Below the pieces are notes generated by a model. The model was not told where the DNA came from. It searched no databases and saw only the letters and a program-made list of their open reading frames with translations. A DNA stretch of 64,000 bases from Gordonia jacobaea (GTDB lineage: Bacteria > Actinomycetota > Actinomycetes > Mycobacteriales > Mycobacteriaceae): the NCBI RefSeq assembly GCF_001186365.1, contig NZ_LDTZ01000016.1:62001-126000 (forward strand), read 5' to 3'. Positions 47,812 through 56,214 of the stretch are shown here, one piece after another (the first letter of the stretch is position 1; every line of letters begins with the position of its first letter). Position numbers and translations under genes: made by a program.

Positions 47812-48039
47812 ATGAGCGGACCGATCTCAGGCGAAGACCTGCCCGAAGGCGTCGTCGACCCCGAAGCGCCACTCGACGACGAGCCCGGCGAATCGCTTGC
47901 CGACGATGCGCCGCTCGACGAGTTCGTCGACCCCCTTGCGGGAGTCGAACCGCCACAAGCCGACGACGTTCCGAGCGCGGATTACGTCGAACAACACCTC
48001 GACGTCGACGAGGTGGAACCACCCCGGCGCGACGACTGA
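47812..48039 (+). CDS. small acidic hypothetical protein
   Basis: 75 residues from ATG 47812, with GAGGAG 10 nt upstream; a longer frame from 47767 has no such site. Very acidic, Asp/Glu/Pro-rich, no hydrophobic segment, ending PPRRDD, probably disordered. I do not recognise it; short disordered proteins of this kind are common in Gordonia-like genomes. Confidence 0.55.
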   Translation: MSGPISGEDLPEGVVDPEAPLDDEPGESLADDAPLDEFVDPLAGVEPPQADDVPSADYVEQHLDVDEVEPPRRDD

Positions 48040-48191
48040 CCGCAAAACCCCATTTGACCCTGAAACGTCGGCAGACTCGAGAACCCCGTTGGCTACAGTG
48101 GAGCCATCGAAGCAGGTTAGGCCCGATGTGTCGCCGACCGCTCGCTCACCGGAGTCAAGCGGTCGACGGTGGCGCACGCTAGGAGGAAGTC

Positions 48192-48386
48192 ATGGCGATC
48201 GATCCCGCAAAGAGCAAGGCAGTCTCGCAAGTGGTGCGCGAGCATCCCGGAATGAGCCTTGTGGCAATGTCACCCGGCATCGTGGTCTTTCTCCTGGTAG
48301 GAATCTTCGCGAATTGGTTCCTGGCGATCGTGCTCGGCGTCGCAATGGTCGCAGGCGGGTACTACGTGCTGACGCGACAGAAGTGA
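48192..48386 (+). CDS. small membrane protein
   Basis: 64 residues with an excellent ribosome-binding site (AGGAGGAAG, 48180-48188). A cytoplasmic N-terminus (AIDPAKSKAVSQVVREHPG) is followed by one long or two short transmembrane segments (residues 23-58) and a basic end. No recognised family. Confidence 0.65.
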   Translation: MAIDPAKSKAVSQVVREHPGMSLVAMSPGIVVFLLVGIFANWFLAIVLGVAMVAGGYYVLTRQK

Positions 48387-48435
48387 GCAGGGCATAACCG
48401 GTGCGAGGACGACTGCGGACGGGTGACGCTCACTC

Positions 48436-49353
48436 GTGGGCAACGAGGCCCCGACGGTGAGCGCACGCGTCGACGCCTACATCTGGGCCATCCGGCTCAC
48501 AAAAACACGTTCGGCTGCAGGGGACGCATGCCGAGGTGGTCATGTTCGTGTCAACGGGGCGACCGCGAAGCCCGCGCAGCACGTCAGCATCGGCGACGAG
48601 GTGCGCCTCCGGCTGGGTGGTCGTGAGCGCATCGTCGAGGTGACCCAGGTGATCACCAAGCGAGTGTCGCCCGCGGCGGCGTCGGCCTGCTACATCGACA
48701 AGAGCCCACCCCCGCCTGCCAAGGAGATCCTGGCGAGTCAGCCACGACGCGATCGCGGTGCCGGCCGGCCGACGAAACGCGAGCGACGCGAGATCGACAA
48801 GCTGATGCGCGGTGGCTTCCTCGTGTCGTTGGCGGTAGTGATCGCGCTGATCGGCAGTGCCTGCTCGTCGGACTCCGACGATTCGGGAGGCAACAGCAAC
48901 GGCAACGCTGCGGCGCCGCCGGCGAAGGCGGGGTCGGGTCCGTTCTTCGGTGAATGCGGAGGCGTCACCACAGAGGAGGTCAACAACCTCACAAAACTCG
49001 GCACGCTGACCAACACGGTGAACAATTCGTCGGTGTGTGAGTGGTCGTCGAGCGCTGATCGCACCGGACCGGTGGCATCGTTCAACTGGTATCGCGGCTC
49101 ACCTATCGGACGTGAGCGCGCCACCGAGCAACTCTCCCGCGAGTCGACCAAAGACATAGAGATCAACGGACACAAGGGATTCATCGCATCCGACACAGGC
49201 ATCTGCGAGATCGGAATCGCCTTCGGTGCCGACTTCTTCGAGTGGTCGGTGAGCGCCGGTACCTCATCACTGAGCGCGCAGGCCCCCGACACCCAACAGA
49301 TCTGCGACGCCACGCGTGAGCTCTCCGCGATGTCGATCGAGCGTGCGTCATGA
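48436..49353 (+). CDS. S4-domain RNA-binding protein fused in frame to a DUF3558-type lipoprotein
   Basis: 305 residues, GTG start. Residues 9-60 are an S4 RNA-binding domain of the Hsp15 type (VDAYIWAIRLTKTRSAAGDA, CRGGHVRVNG), and the usual Hsp15-like tail PTKRERREIDKL follows at about 110-123. Normally such a protein stops there. Here the frame runs on into MRGGFLVSLAVVIALIGSAC, a lipoprotein signal with lipobox-like GSAC, and a DUF3558-like domain with Cys pairs. ATG 48805 could start the lipoprotein separately, but its ribosome-binding site is weak. A cytoplasmic RNA-binding domain joined to an exported domain is unusual: two genes merged by loss of a stop or frame change, or a bicistronic frame. 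Confidence 0.75.
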   Translation: MGNEAPTVSARVDAYIWAIRLTKTRSAAGDACRGGHVRVNGATAKPAQHVSIGDEVRLRLGGRERIVEVTQVITKRVSPAAASACYIDKSPPPPAKEILASQPRRDRGAGRPTKRERREIDKLMRGGFLVSLAVVIALIGSACSSDSDDSGGNSNGNAAAPPAKAGSGPFFGECGGVTTEEVNNLTKLGTLTNTVNNSSVCEWSSSADRTGPVASFNWYRGSPIGRERATEQLSRESTKDIEINGHKGFIASDTGICEIGIAFGADFFEWSVSAGTSSLSAQAPDTQQICDATRELSAMSIERAS

Positions 49354-49904
49354 GGCGCGTGAGACGCGTCGTCGTGCCGTTGCTTGTCGCTCTGGCCGTG
49401 CTTGTCGGTGCGCTTTCGGGCTGCACCGTCGACGGCCAGGCAGTCTCGTCCGAACAGGCCAACGCCGATCAGCCCGGCAACGTCGACACCGACCGATTCG
49501 ACAAGTTGACCCTCGAATGCCAGGTGCTCTCGACAGCTCAGATCGCCAAAGCGGTCGGCGGAACGTCGGCTCGGGGCACCTTCAACGGCGCGATCTGCCG
49601 ATGGATCGTCGACGGGCCGGTCGCCGCGAACGTCACCTTCAACTGGTTCGAATGGGGCGACTTCAACGTCGAGAAAGACACCGCCAAGCGGCTCGGCTAC
49701 ACAACCGAGAACGTCCGGATCGTGAGTCAGGCTGCGTTCACGCAACGCGACCCCAAGCGCCCAGGGGTGTGCGGCGTGACCAGTCGCGCGCCCACACGTG
49801 GCGTCTACACGTTCTGGGTCGAACCGATCGGCGGAGCGGCAGCTGCCGACCCGTGCGCCGCCCCGACGAAGCTGATGGAACTACTCCTCAACGGTGGTCA
49901 ATAG
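49350..49904 (+). CDS. DUF3558-type lipoprotein
   Basis: 184 residues, ATG overlapping the previous stop by 4 nt. Basic N-terminus, hydrophobic segment and lipobox LSGC (Cys25) give a lipoprotein. The mature domain has ECQVLSTAQIAKAVGG and CRWIV, the DUF3558 pattern also seen in the C-terminal part of the preceding protein, so the two look like tandem paralogues. Outer surface of the cytoplasmic membrane; function unknown. Confidence 0.82.
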   Translation: MRRVRRVVVPLLVALAVLVGALSGCTVDGQAVSSEQANADQPGNVDTDRFDKLTLECQVLSTAQIAKAVGGTSARGTFNGAICRWIVDGPVAANVTFNWFEWGDFNVEKDTAKRLGYTTENVRIVSQAAFTQRDPKRPGVCGVTSRAPTRGVYTFWVEPIGGAAAADPCAAPTKLMELLLNGGQ

Positions 49905-49968
49905 TCGCTGCCGCGACGGCAGCCAGCAATGACCGACCGGCGCCGCCGCGCTCGCCGAGGCATGATCT

Positions 49969-50913
49969 ATGCCCATGGGAGACTCCGGGTTTCGATTCTT
50001 GCGTGCGCTGCTCGTACCGGCGCTGGCGGCACTTGCGATCGTGAGTGTCGGATCGGTCGCCGACGCGGCCCCGGGCACCCGGTGTGCCGGCGCGACGGTC
50101 ACCACCAGGACTGCCTCGCCGTCTCCGACGGGTTGGGCAGAGAATCTCACGTTCGATCCCTCGGGCAACCTCTGGGTCTCACGTCTCTACGAGAATTCGG
50201 TGGAACGCTATGACCGCTCCGGACGGCGCACCGCAACCGTCCCGGTGTGGGCGCCCGGCGCGTTGCGCGTCGGTCCAGGCGGTGATCTGTACGTGAACTC
50301 GGGTGACCAGTTGTCGTTCGGCACGGAGCGCAACGGCGTCGTCGTAAAGCTTGATCCGCTTGCAGCTCAACCTAATCCGACGGTCTACGCGCGCGGGTTC
50401 GCGATGCCCAACGGGCTGGCGTTCGACGCGGACGGGTTCGGATACGTCGTCGACAGTTCGCTCGGAGTTGTCCGGGTCGCGCCCGGTGGTGCCATCGACC
50501 GACGCTGGACGGATAGGGCCCGCGCGGCGTTGGCCACCTCGCCGGCCGTCAACGGGATCAGCCCCAATGGCGCGGTGGTCATCGGCAACGACCTCTACCT
50601 GACCTTCACGGCAAGTCGAACGGGACGGGTCGTCGCGGTACCGCTCGACGATCCCGGCTCGATGCGTGTCGTCGCCGACCTCACGGCTCCGCTGCCCGGC
50701 CTGCTCGACGACCTCACCGCGCTGGACCCGCACACCATCGCTGTCACGTCGACGCTCGGCTCGCTCATCCTCGTCTACGTACGCACGGGCGCACACTGCA
50801 GCATTGCACTCGGCCGACCGGCGACGGCCATCGCCGTGCAACCCACGGATTCGCGCGCCCTGGTGGTCGCGTCGGAGAGCGGTGACCTGCTCGACGTACG
50901 GCTCGCCAAATGA
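49969..50913 (+). CDS. secreted NHL/SMP-30-like beta-propeller protein
   Basis: 314 residues; ATG 49975 is an equally good start. A signal peptide (about 1-33, ending ADAA) precedes repeated beta-propeller blades: LTFDPSGNLWVSRLYENSVE, LRVGPGGDLYVN, GLAFDADGFGYVVD. This resembles SMP-30/gluconolaconase-like or strictosidine synthase-like propellers, which are hydrolases or binding proteins. The substrate is not readable. Single gene. Confidence 0.75.
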   Translation: MPMGDSGFRFLRALLVPALAALAIVSVGSVADAAPGTRCAGATVTTRTASPSPTGWAENLTFDPSGNLWVSRLYENSVERYDRSGRRTATVPVWAPGALRVGPGGDLYVNSGDQLSFGTERNGVVVKLDPLAAQPNPTVYARGFAMPNGLAFDADGFGYVVDSSLGVVRVAPGGAIDRRWTDRARAALATSPAVNGISPNGAVVIGNDLYLTFTASRTGRVVAVPLDDPGSMRVVADLTAPLPGLLDDLTALDPHTIAVTSTLGSLILVYVRTGAHCSIALGRPATAIAVQPTDSRALVVASESGDLLDVRLAK

Positions 50914-50967
50914 ACAAGAAGCAAACATATGTTCGACTAATACGCCGATCGTGATTAAGGTGAGTCC

Positions 50968-51324
50968 ATGACTCTCTCGGTTGCCATGATCACTGTCGAC
51001 ACGCTCGAGCCGATATCGCTCGCCACCTGGTGGGCCACCAATCTCGGTGGCACGATCGTCGCGGAGAACGACGGATTCTTCGTCGTCGTCGCGCTCCGTG
51101 ACGGCGGCCCCGCGATCGGCTTCCAGAAAGTCGACGACCCGACGCCCGGGAAGAGCCGCATCCACCTCGACCTCGCGTCGCCCGACTATCCGGCCATCGT
51201 CGACACTCTCGTCGCGAACGGGGCCACCAAGCTCGGCGACCGGGAGATCCCTGGTGGTGGCTTCGGATGGACCACGCTGACCGATCCCGCCGGCAACGAG
51301 TTCTGCGTGTCAGGCGGTCACTGA
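50968..51324 (+). CDS. VOC (glyoxalase-like) family protein
   Basis: 118 residues. Starts LSVAMITVDTLEPISLATWW, with IHLDLASPDYPAIVDTLVAN in the middle and LTDPAGNEFCVSGGH at the end, the pattern of glyoxalase-like domain proteins of actinobacteria. Substrate unknown. Its last 15 nt overlap the convergent thioesterase gene. Confidence 0.85.
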   Translation: MTLSVAMITVDTLEPISLATWWATNLGGTIVAENDGFFVVVALRDGGPAIGFQKVDDPTPGKSRIHLDLASPDYPAIVDTLVANGATKLGDREIPGGGFGWTTLTDPAGNEFCVSGGH

Positions 51325-52293
51325 CCGATCCGCCGCGGCCCGATCGCCGGCCTCCCGATCGACAACCGCTTGATCAACGGTCTCCTGATCGCCGGCCGCC
51401 TGGTCGGCTGAGCGCTTCGTCACCGACACGGTGGCTGCGACCTGGTCCTCGCCGTCGTCGTCGGGAATGAGCATCCACAGGAGGAGTCGTTCGGGTTCCC
51501 GGACGCGCCGCAACGTGATCGGCGTGCCGGGGACGATCGGACGCAGGTACTCGATCACCAGGCGGTGCGGTCCGTCGATCAGATCGAGATGATCGACGAG
51601 TTCGTCCTCGACCGCCTCGAGGTACGCGGCGTTGTTGAGGTGCTTGAACGGGTCGAAGTCGGTGCTGCGCAACACGTGTTCGCGGTCGTCGGCCGACGCG
51701 CCCTCGGCGTCGGGAGCCTTCTCCGGATTCAGCGACTTCCAGCGCAGGCGGTGCTCGTCGGTCATCGACGAGAGCAGCTCGAACGCGTCGTCGGAGATTC
51801 GCGACGGCATGCCCTGGTCGTTGACGTTGATCCAGAACGCCTCTGTCTCGATCAATCCGGACTCGCGTGGTTCCGGGTTGAACCGATTGGTCTGGTGCTC
51901 GGCTGTCAGCCGGACGCGCATGTTGGTCCACCGTGTCGAGAGCGACCCGCACCACCGCTGTGCGGTGACGGTCGCAGGCCACGAGATGGGCTTGATGACG
52001 TCGACGACGGTCCGCCGCACGATCCAGAACGGATCCGAGTCGCCGAGTTCGGTTGCCTCGATGTTGTCGTTGGCGACGTCCTGCAGATACCTGGCGACGG
52101 CGTCGAGTCGTACGCGCATGTCTTGGTCGACGTCGCCGGTCCGTACGCGGTACGTCGCCTCGAAGAAGCGCGCGCCGTCCTTGCGGTCGGGGAGTGCTGC
52201 GCCGGTGGCCTGGCTGTTGTCGCGGGTCAATAGATGTCCTCTGTCGGCTGTGTCGGCTGGCTCACACGCCACGGTTACGATCGGGTAGCTCAC
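51310..52293 (-). CDS. acyl-ACP thioesterase-like double-hotdog protein
   Basis: 327 residues. Two hotdog-fold halves: FFEATYRVRTGDVDQDMRVR with LDAVARYLQDVANDN (first), and FDPFKHLNNAAYLEAVEDEL with HRLVIEYLRPIVPGTPITLR (second). The N-x-x-x-Y pattern of the second half fits acyl-ACP thioesterases (FatA/FatB-like). It would release fatty acids from carrier protein or CoA. The start may lie inside (a TTG near 52230). The C-terminus is a run of D[QR]xxx pentapeptides encoded by 15-bp repeats (51326-51410). It shares its upstream region, with a KstR-type box, with fprB. Confidence 0.82.
   Translation of the reverse strand: MSYPIVTVACEPADTADRGHLLTRDNSQATGAALPDRKDGARFFEATYRVRTGDVDQDMRVRLDAVARYLQDVANDNIEATELGDSDPFWIVRRTVVDVIKPISWPATVTAQRWCGSLSTRWTNMRVRLTAEHQTNRFNPEPRESGLIETEAFWINVNDQGMPSRISDDAFELLSSMTDEHRLRWKSLNPEKAPDAEGASADDREHVLRSTDFDPFKHLNNAAYLEAVEDELVDHLDLIDGPHRLVIEYLRPIVPGTPITLRRVREPERLLLWMLIPDDDGEDQVAATVSVTKRSADQAAGDQETVDQAVVDREAGDRAAADRSVTA
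51326..51410. repeat. degenerate 15-bp repeats in the thioesterase 3' end
   Basis: Units of the form CGATCGCCGGCCTCC begin at 51326, 51341, 51356, 51371 and 51386, with a partial sixth. They encode the pentapeptides DQAAG, DQETV, DQAVV, DREAG and DRAAA on the minus strand. Confidence 0.75.
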
Positions 52294-52326
52294 GGTGTGG
52301 TCGTTAAGATACAGTCACCACAAAAC

Positions 52327-52340
52327 TAGAACACGTTCTA
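52327..52340. promoter_or_regulatory. KstR-type operator between thioesterase and fprB
   Basis: TAGAACACGTTCTA fits the KstR consensus TNNAACNNGTTNNA with fully complementary 6-bp arms. It is 26 bp before the fprB ATG and 34 bp before the thioesterase start, so it can control either or both. KstR represses cholesterol and lipid catabolic genes in Mycobacteriales. Confidence 0.7.
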
Positions 52341-52365
52341 CGTGTTGACTTCGAGGACAGCACAG

Positions 52366-54051
52366 ATGGCCCATGTGATCACACGCCCCTGTTGTAACGA
52401 TGCGAGCTGCGTCGCGGTGTGCCCGGTCAACTGTATCCACCCGACGCCGGATGAGCCCACATTCTTCACCGCGGAGAGCCTCTACATCGATCCGGACACC
52501 TGCATCGACTGCGGGGCATGTATCGACGAGTGCCCCGTCGAGGCGATCATTCCCGACGACCAGCTCGACGAGCGTGACGAGCCCTACCTGCAGATCAACG
52601 CTGACTACTACAAGGATCACGACGTCGACGGTGGCTTGGTTCCCCCGAAGAAGGCCCCCAAGCTCCCCGCGGGAGATGTCCGCGTCGCCATCGTCGGCGC
52701 CGGGCCTGCCGCGTTCTATGCCGCGGAGGAACTGGTCCGTAAACCGCAGATCTCTGTCGACATGTTCGACCGTCTACCCACGCCGTACGGGCTGGTGCGC
52801 GCGGGAGTCGCCCCCGACCACGCTGCCACCAAGGGCGTCGAGTCGACCTTCGCGGCGACCTCGGCCAAGCGCAATTTCCGCTACTTCCTCAACGTCGAGG
52901 TCGGTAAACACATCAGCCACGACGAACTCACCGCCCGCTACAACGCCGTCATCTATGCGGTCGGAGCCCCAACGGACAAGCGGCTCGGTATCGCCGGCGA
53001 GGACCTGTCGGGTTCGGTGTCGGCGACCGAGTTCGTCGCCTGGTACAACGGTCATCCCGACTTCGCCGACCTCAGCTTCGATCTGTCCGGCGAGCGCGCG
53101 GTCGTCGTCGGCAACGGCAACGTCGCGCTCGACGTCGCCCGCATTCTGGTGACCGATCCCGACGACCTCGCCAAGACCGACATCGCCGATCACGCCCTCG
53201 CAGCGCTCCGCGAGTCGAACATTCGCGAGGTGGTGCTCCTCGGGCGACGCGGGATCGCGCAGGCGGCCTACACCAACAGTGAGTTCCTCGCGCTGGGTGA
53301 GGTCGACGGCGTCGACGTGATCATCGATCCGGACGAGCTCACACTCGACCCGGTGTCGGAGGCCGCGCACTCCGACGACGAATTGGATTCGACGATCGCG
53401 ACCAAACTGCGGCTCGCGCAGGAGTTCGCGCAGCGCCCCACCACCGAGGGCAACAAGCGCATCGTCTTCCGCTTCCTGACGTCGCCGACGGAGCTGACCG
53501 GCGACGGGAAGGTCGAAGAACTGCACGCCGTGCGCAATGTCTACACCGAGGCAGGCGAGAACGTCGCGATCGTTCCGACCGACAACGGCGTCGACCTCGA
53601 GACCGGACTCGTGTTGCGCGCGATCGGTTATCGCGGAGTGCCCATCAACGACGTCCCGTTCGACGAGGTGCGCTGCGTGGTACCCAACGTCGAGGGCAGG
53701 GTGCAGTCGAGTGTCGACGGCGAGATCGTCCGCGGCCTGTACGTGACCGGATGGATCAAGCGTGGCGCGACAGGCGGTATCGGGCGCAACCGGCTGTGCG
53801 GGCAGGAGACTGCCGAATCGGTGATCGCCGACTTTGTCGAGGGCGTCCTGCCGCAGGCATCTACCTCGGCAGACGACGTCGCGGATCTGGTGGCCGACCG
53901 CGGCGCCCATCGCATCGACCTCCCTGGTTGGAAGAACATCGACGCCACTGAACGCAGTGCTGGCAAGTCGGCGGGGCGGCGTCGTGTGAAACTGGTGCAT
54001 ATCGATGAACTCGAATCGGCGTCCCGAGAGGCAGCCGAATCGAGATCGTGA
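52366..54051 (+). CDS. fprB: ferredoxin/ferredoxin-NADP reductase fusion (FprB type)
   Basis: 561 residues from ATG 52366; an in-frame TTG upstream would overlap the operator. The N-terminal ferredoxin domain (1-60) has RPCCNDASCVAVCPVNCIHP and CIDCGACIDECPVEA, consistent with two iron-sulfur clusters. The adrenodoxin-reductase-like domain follows: FAD motif AIVGAGPAAFYAAEELV, NADPH motif VVGNGNVALDVARILV, and the C-terminal FAD contact GWIKRGATGGIGRNR. It passes NADPH electrons to partner ferredoxins and cytochromes P450. The KstR-type box just upstream suggests induction during steroid or lipid breakdown. Confidence 0.93.
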   Translation: MAHVITRPCCNDASCVAVCPVNCIHPTPDEPTFFTAESLYIDPDTCIDCGACIDECPVEAIIPDDQLDERDEPYLQINADYYKDHDVDGGLVPPKKAPKLPAGDVRVAIVGAGPAAFYAAEELVRKPQISVDMFDRLPTPYGLVRAGVAPDHAATKGVESTFAATSAKRNFRYFLNVEVGKHISHDELTARYNAVIYAVGAPTDKRLGIAGEDLSGSVSATEFVAWYNGHPDFADLSFDLSGERAVVVGNGNVALDVARILVTDPDDLAKTDIADHALAALRESNIREVVLLGRRGIAQAAYTNSEFLALGEVDGVDVIIDPDELTLDPVSEAAHSDDELDSTIATKLRLAQEFAQRPTTEGNKRIVFRFLTSPTELTGDGKVEELHAVRNVYTEAGENVAIVPTDNGVDLETGLVLRAIGYRGVPINDVPFDEVRCVVPNVEGRVQSSVDGEIVRGLYVTGWIKRGATGGIGRNRLCGQETAESVIADFVEGVLPQASTSADDVADLVADRGAHRIDLPGWKNIDATERSAGKSAGRRRVKLVHIDELESASREAAESRS

Positions 54052-54133
54052 CAGCGGCGTCGTCGAGTCGGCCGGATCGGTTGTCGAATGGGGCGGCGAG
54101 CCGTAGCAGCATCGGGCCGTCGTCGGTCCGTGA

Positions 54134-55465
54134 ATGGAGAGGTGGAAACACAAGGTGCGCGTGGCATTTCTGTCGTATCGCAGCAAGCCGCATTGCGGTG
54201 GGCAAGGCGTCTACGTACGCCACCTCAGCAGAGAATTGGCGCTGCTGGGGCATCAGGTCGAGATCTTCTCGGGACAGCCGTATCCCGAGCTCGACCAGTC
54301 GGCGATCGACGCGGGCGTCACACTCACCAAGGTCCCGAGCCTGGGTCTCTACGACGAACCCGACCCGTTCCGTACCCCGCGGCCCAGTGAGTTCCGTGAT
54401 TGGATCGACGCTCTCGAAGTGGGCGCGATGTGGACGGCGAGCTTCGGCGAGCCGCTGACGTTCAGCCTTCGTGTCGCCCGGCTGCTCGCCGACCGTCGCG
54501 ACGACTTCGACATCGTGCACGACAACCAGTGCCTCGGCTACGGCCTGCTGCAGATCCAGAAGCAGGGCTATCCGCTGATCGCGACGATCCACCATCCGAT
54601 CACGCGTGATCGTTCGTTGGCGGTCAAGGCGGCCAAGGGGTGGCGCAAGGTCAGTGCGTGGCGGTGGCATTCGTTCCTGCGGATGCAGGGTCGGGTCTCG
54701 CGTCGGATTCCGGAGTTGTTGACGGTCTCGCGGAGCAGCGAGGTCGACATCCGCAAGGCCTTCGACATCGAGGCCGGTCGGATCACGACCATCCCGCTCG
54801 GCGTCGACACCGCAATCTTCCGGCCCGAGGCCGCTGCGGCGCGTGTGCCCGGCCGCGTGGTCTGCGTCGCCAGCGCCGACGCTCCTCTCAAGGGAGTGTC
54901 GTATCTGCTGGAGGCGATCGCCAAGCTGAGCGCCGAGCGCGACGTCGAACTCACGCTGGTTTCCAAGCTCGACCCCGACGGACCGTCGGCGAAGATGATC
55001 GACGACCTCGCCATCTCGTCGCGGGTGCGCGTGGTGTCCGGGCTCGAGGATTCGGAGATGGCAGAGCTACTCGCGTCCGCCGAGGTCGCCTGCGTGCCAT
55101 CGCTGTACGAGGGGTTCTCCCTGCCGGCAGTGGAGGCCATGAGCTGCGGCACGCCGCTCGTTGCCACGCACGCGGGCGCGATCCCCGAGGTTGTCGGTAC
55201 CGATGGCAGGTCGGCTACGCTGGTGCCTCCGCGCGATTCCGAGCGACTCGCGCAGGCGATCGGAACGCTGCTCGACGACGAATCCGCCCGCGCCGCAATG
55301 GGTGTGGCCGCGCGCGAGCGGGTAGAAGATCGCTATAGCTGGGCTGCTGTCGCAGCGAAGACGGCGGCACATTACGAGACGGTTCTCGCGCGGGTGCGTA
55401 ATGAGGACGCGAACTCGCAAGGGGTAACGATGGATTCGGAGAAGGGGAGTCATGCTCACAGTTGA
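54134..55465 (+). CDS. GT4-family glycosyltransferase
   Basis: 443 residues; a GTG at 54155 is an alternative start. GT-B fold: VAFLSYRSKPHCGGQGVYVR at the acceptor side, a PLGVDTAIFRPE linker, and the donor-binding YEGFSLPAVEAMSCGTPLVA with the E-x7-E pair. Retaining glycosyltransferases of this type transfer sugars from nucleotide donors to lipids or polysaccharides. The end overlaps the methyltransferase gene by 14 nt, and a third gene follows, so the three probably modify one glycan or glycolipid. The arrangement recalls glycosyltransferase/methyltransferase pairs of mycobacteria. Confidence 0.88.
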   Translation: MERWKHKVRVAFLSYRSKPHCGGQGVYVRHLSRELALLGHQVEIFSGQPYPELDQSAIDAGVTLTKVPSLGLYDEPDPFRTPRPSEFRDWIDALEVGAMWTASFGEPLTFSLRVARLLADRRDDFDIVHDNQCLGYGLLQIQKQGYPLIATIHHPITRDRSLAVKAAKGWRKVSAWRWHSFLRMQGRVSRRIPELLTVSRSSEVDIRKAFDIEAGRITTIPLGVDTAIFRPEAAAARVPGRVVCVASADAPLKGVSYLLEAIAKLSAERDVELTLVSKLDPDGPSAKMIDDLAISSRVRVVSGLEDSEMAELLASAEVACVPSLYEGFSLPAVEAMSCGTPLVATHAGAIPEVVGTDGRSATLVPPRDSERLAQAIGTLLDDESARAAMGVAARERVEDRYSWAAVAAKTAAHYETVLARVRNEDANSQGVTMDSEKGSHAHS

Positions 55466-56177
55466 TTTCGACCGGTTGGGCGTCGGGTCACACACCAAGG
55501 TGATCGACATCGGTGCGGGCCAGGGCAGGCACTCTTTCGAGATGTTCCGTCGCGGTGCAGATGTCATCGCATTCGACCAGTCCGAGAGCGATATGGCCGA
55601 TGTGGCCGAGATGTTCGACGCGATGATGGCTGAAGGTCAGGTTCCCACCGACGCCAAGGCGCGCGCAGAGGTCGGCGATGCTCTGCGACTTCCGTACGCA
55701 GACAACAGCTTCGACGTCGTGCTGATGTCGGAGATCCTGGAGCACATCCCGTCCGATGAGGCTGCCATTGCTGAGATGGCGCGCATCCTCAAGCCCGGCG
55801 GCATCGGCGCTGTGACCGTGCCGCGGTACTGGCCCGAGAAGGTGTGCTGGGCGCTGTCGGACGCGTACCACGAGGTGGAGGGCGGCCACGTCCGTATCTA
55901 CAAGGCCTCCGAGCTTGCAGACAAACTGCGGGCGGCGGGCCTCGAGGTGACCGGAACCGATCACGCACATGCCCTGCACGCGCCCTACTGGTGGCTCAAA
56001 TGTGCTGTGGGCGTGGACAATAACAAGAACCCGCTGGTACAGGCGTACCACAAGCTGTTGGTGTGGGACATGATGTCGGCACCGGCTCTCACCCGCGTGG
56101 GCGAGCAGGTTCTCAACCCTGTGATCGGCAAGTCGGTCGCGTTGTATCTGCGGAAGCCGGAGAGCGCGGCGTCGTGA
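55452..56177 (+). CDS. class I SAM-dependent methyltransferase
   Basis: 241 residues, ATG inside the glycosyltransferase 3' end (GGAGAAGGGG upstream). SAM-binding motif KVIDIGAGQGRHSFEMFRRG, acidic Asp after strand 2 (VIAFDQSE), motif for DVVLMSEILEHIPSDEAAI, and LKPGGIGAVTVPRYWPE. Methyltransf_11 group. Substrate unknown, plausibly the product of the adjacent glycosyltransferase. Confidence 0.88.
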   Translation: MLTVDFDRLGVGSHTKVIDIGAGQGRHSFEMFRRGADVIAFDQSESDMADVAEMFDAMMAEGQVPTDAKARAEVGDALRLPYADNSFDVVLMSEILEHIPSDEAAIAEMARILKPGGIGAVTVPRYWPEKVCWALSDAYHEVEGGHVRIYKASELADKLRAAGLEVTGTDHAHALHAPYWWLKCAVGVDNNKNPLVQAYHKLLVWDMMSAPALTRVGEQVLNPVIGKSVALYLRKPESAAS

Positions 56178-56214
56178 CCCCGCCGTCGAGCGTCGTCGAC
56201 CCATCTCCCGGTCG

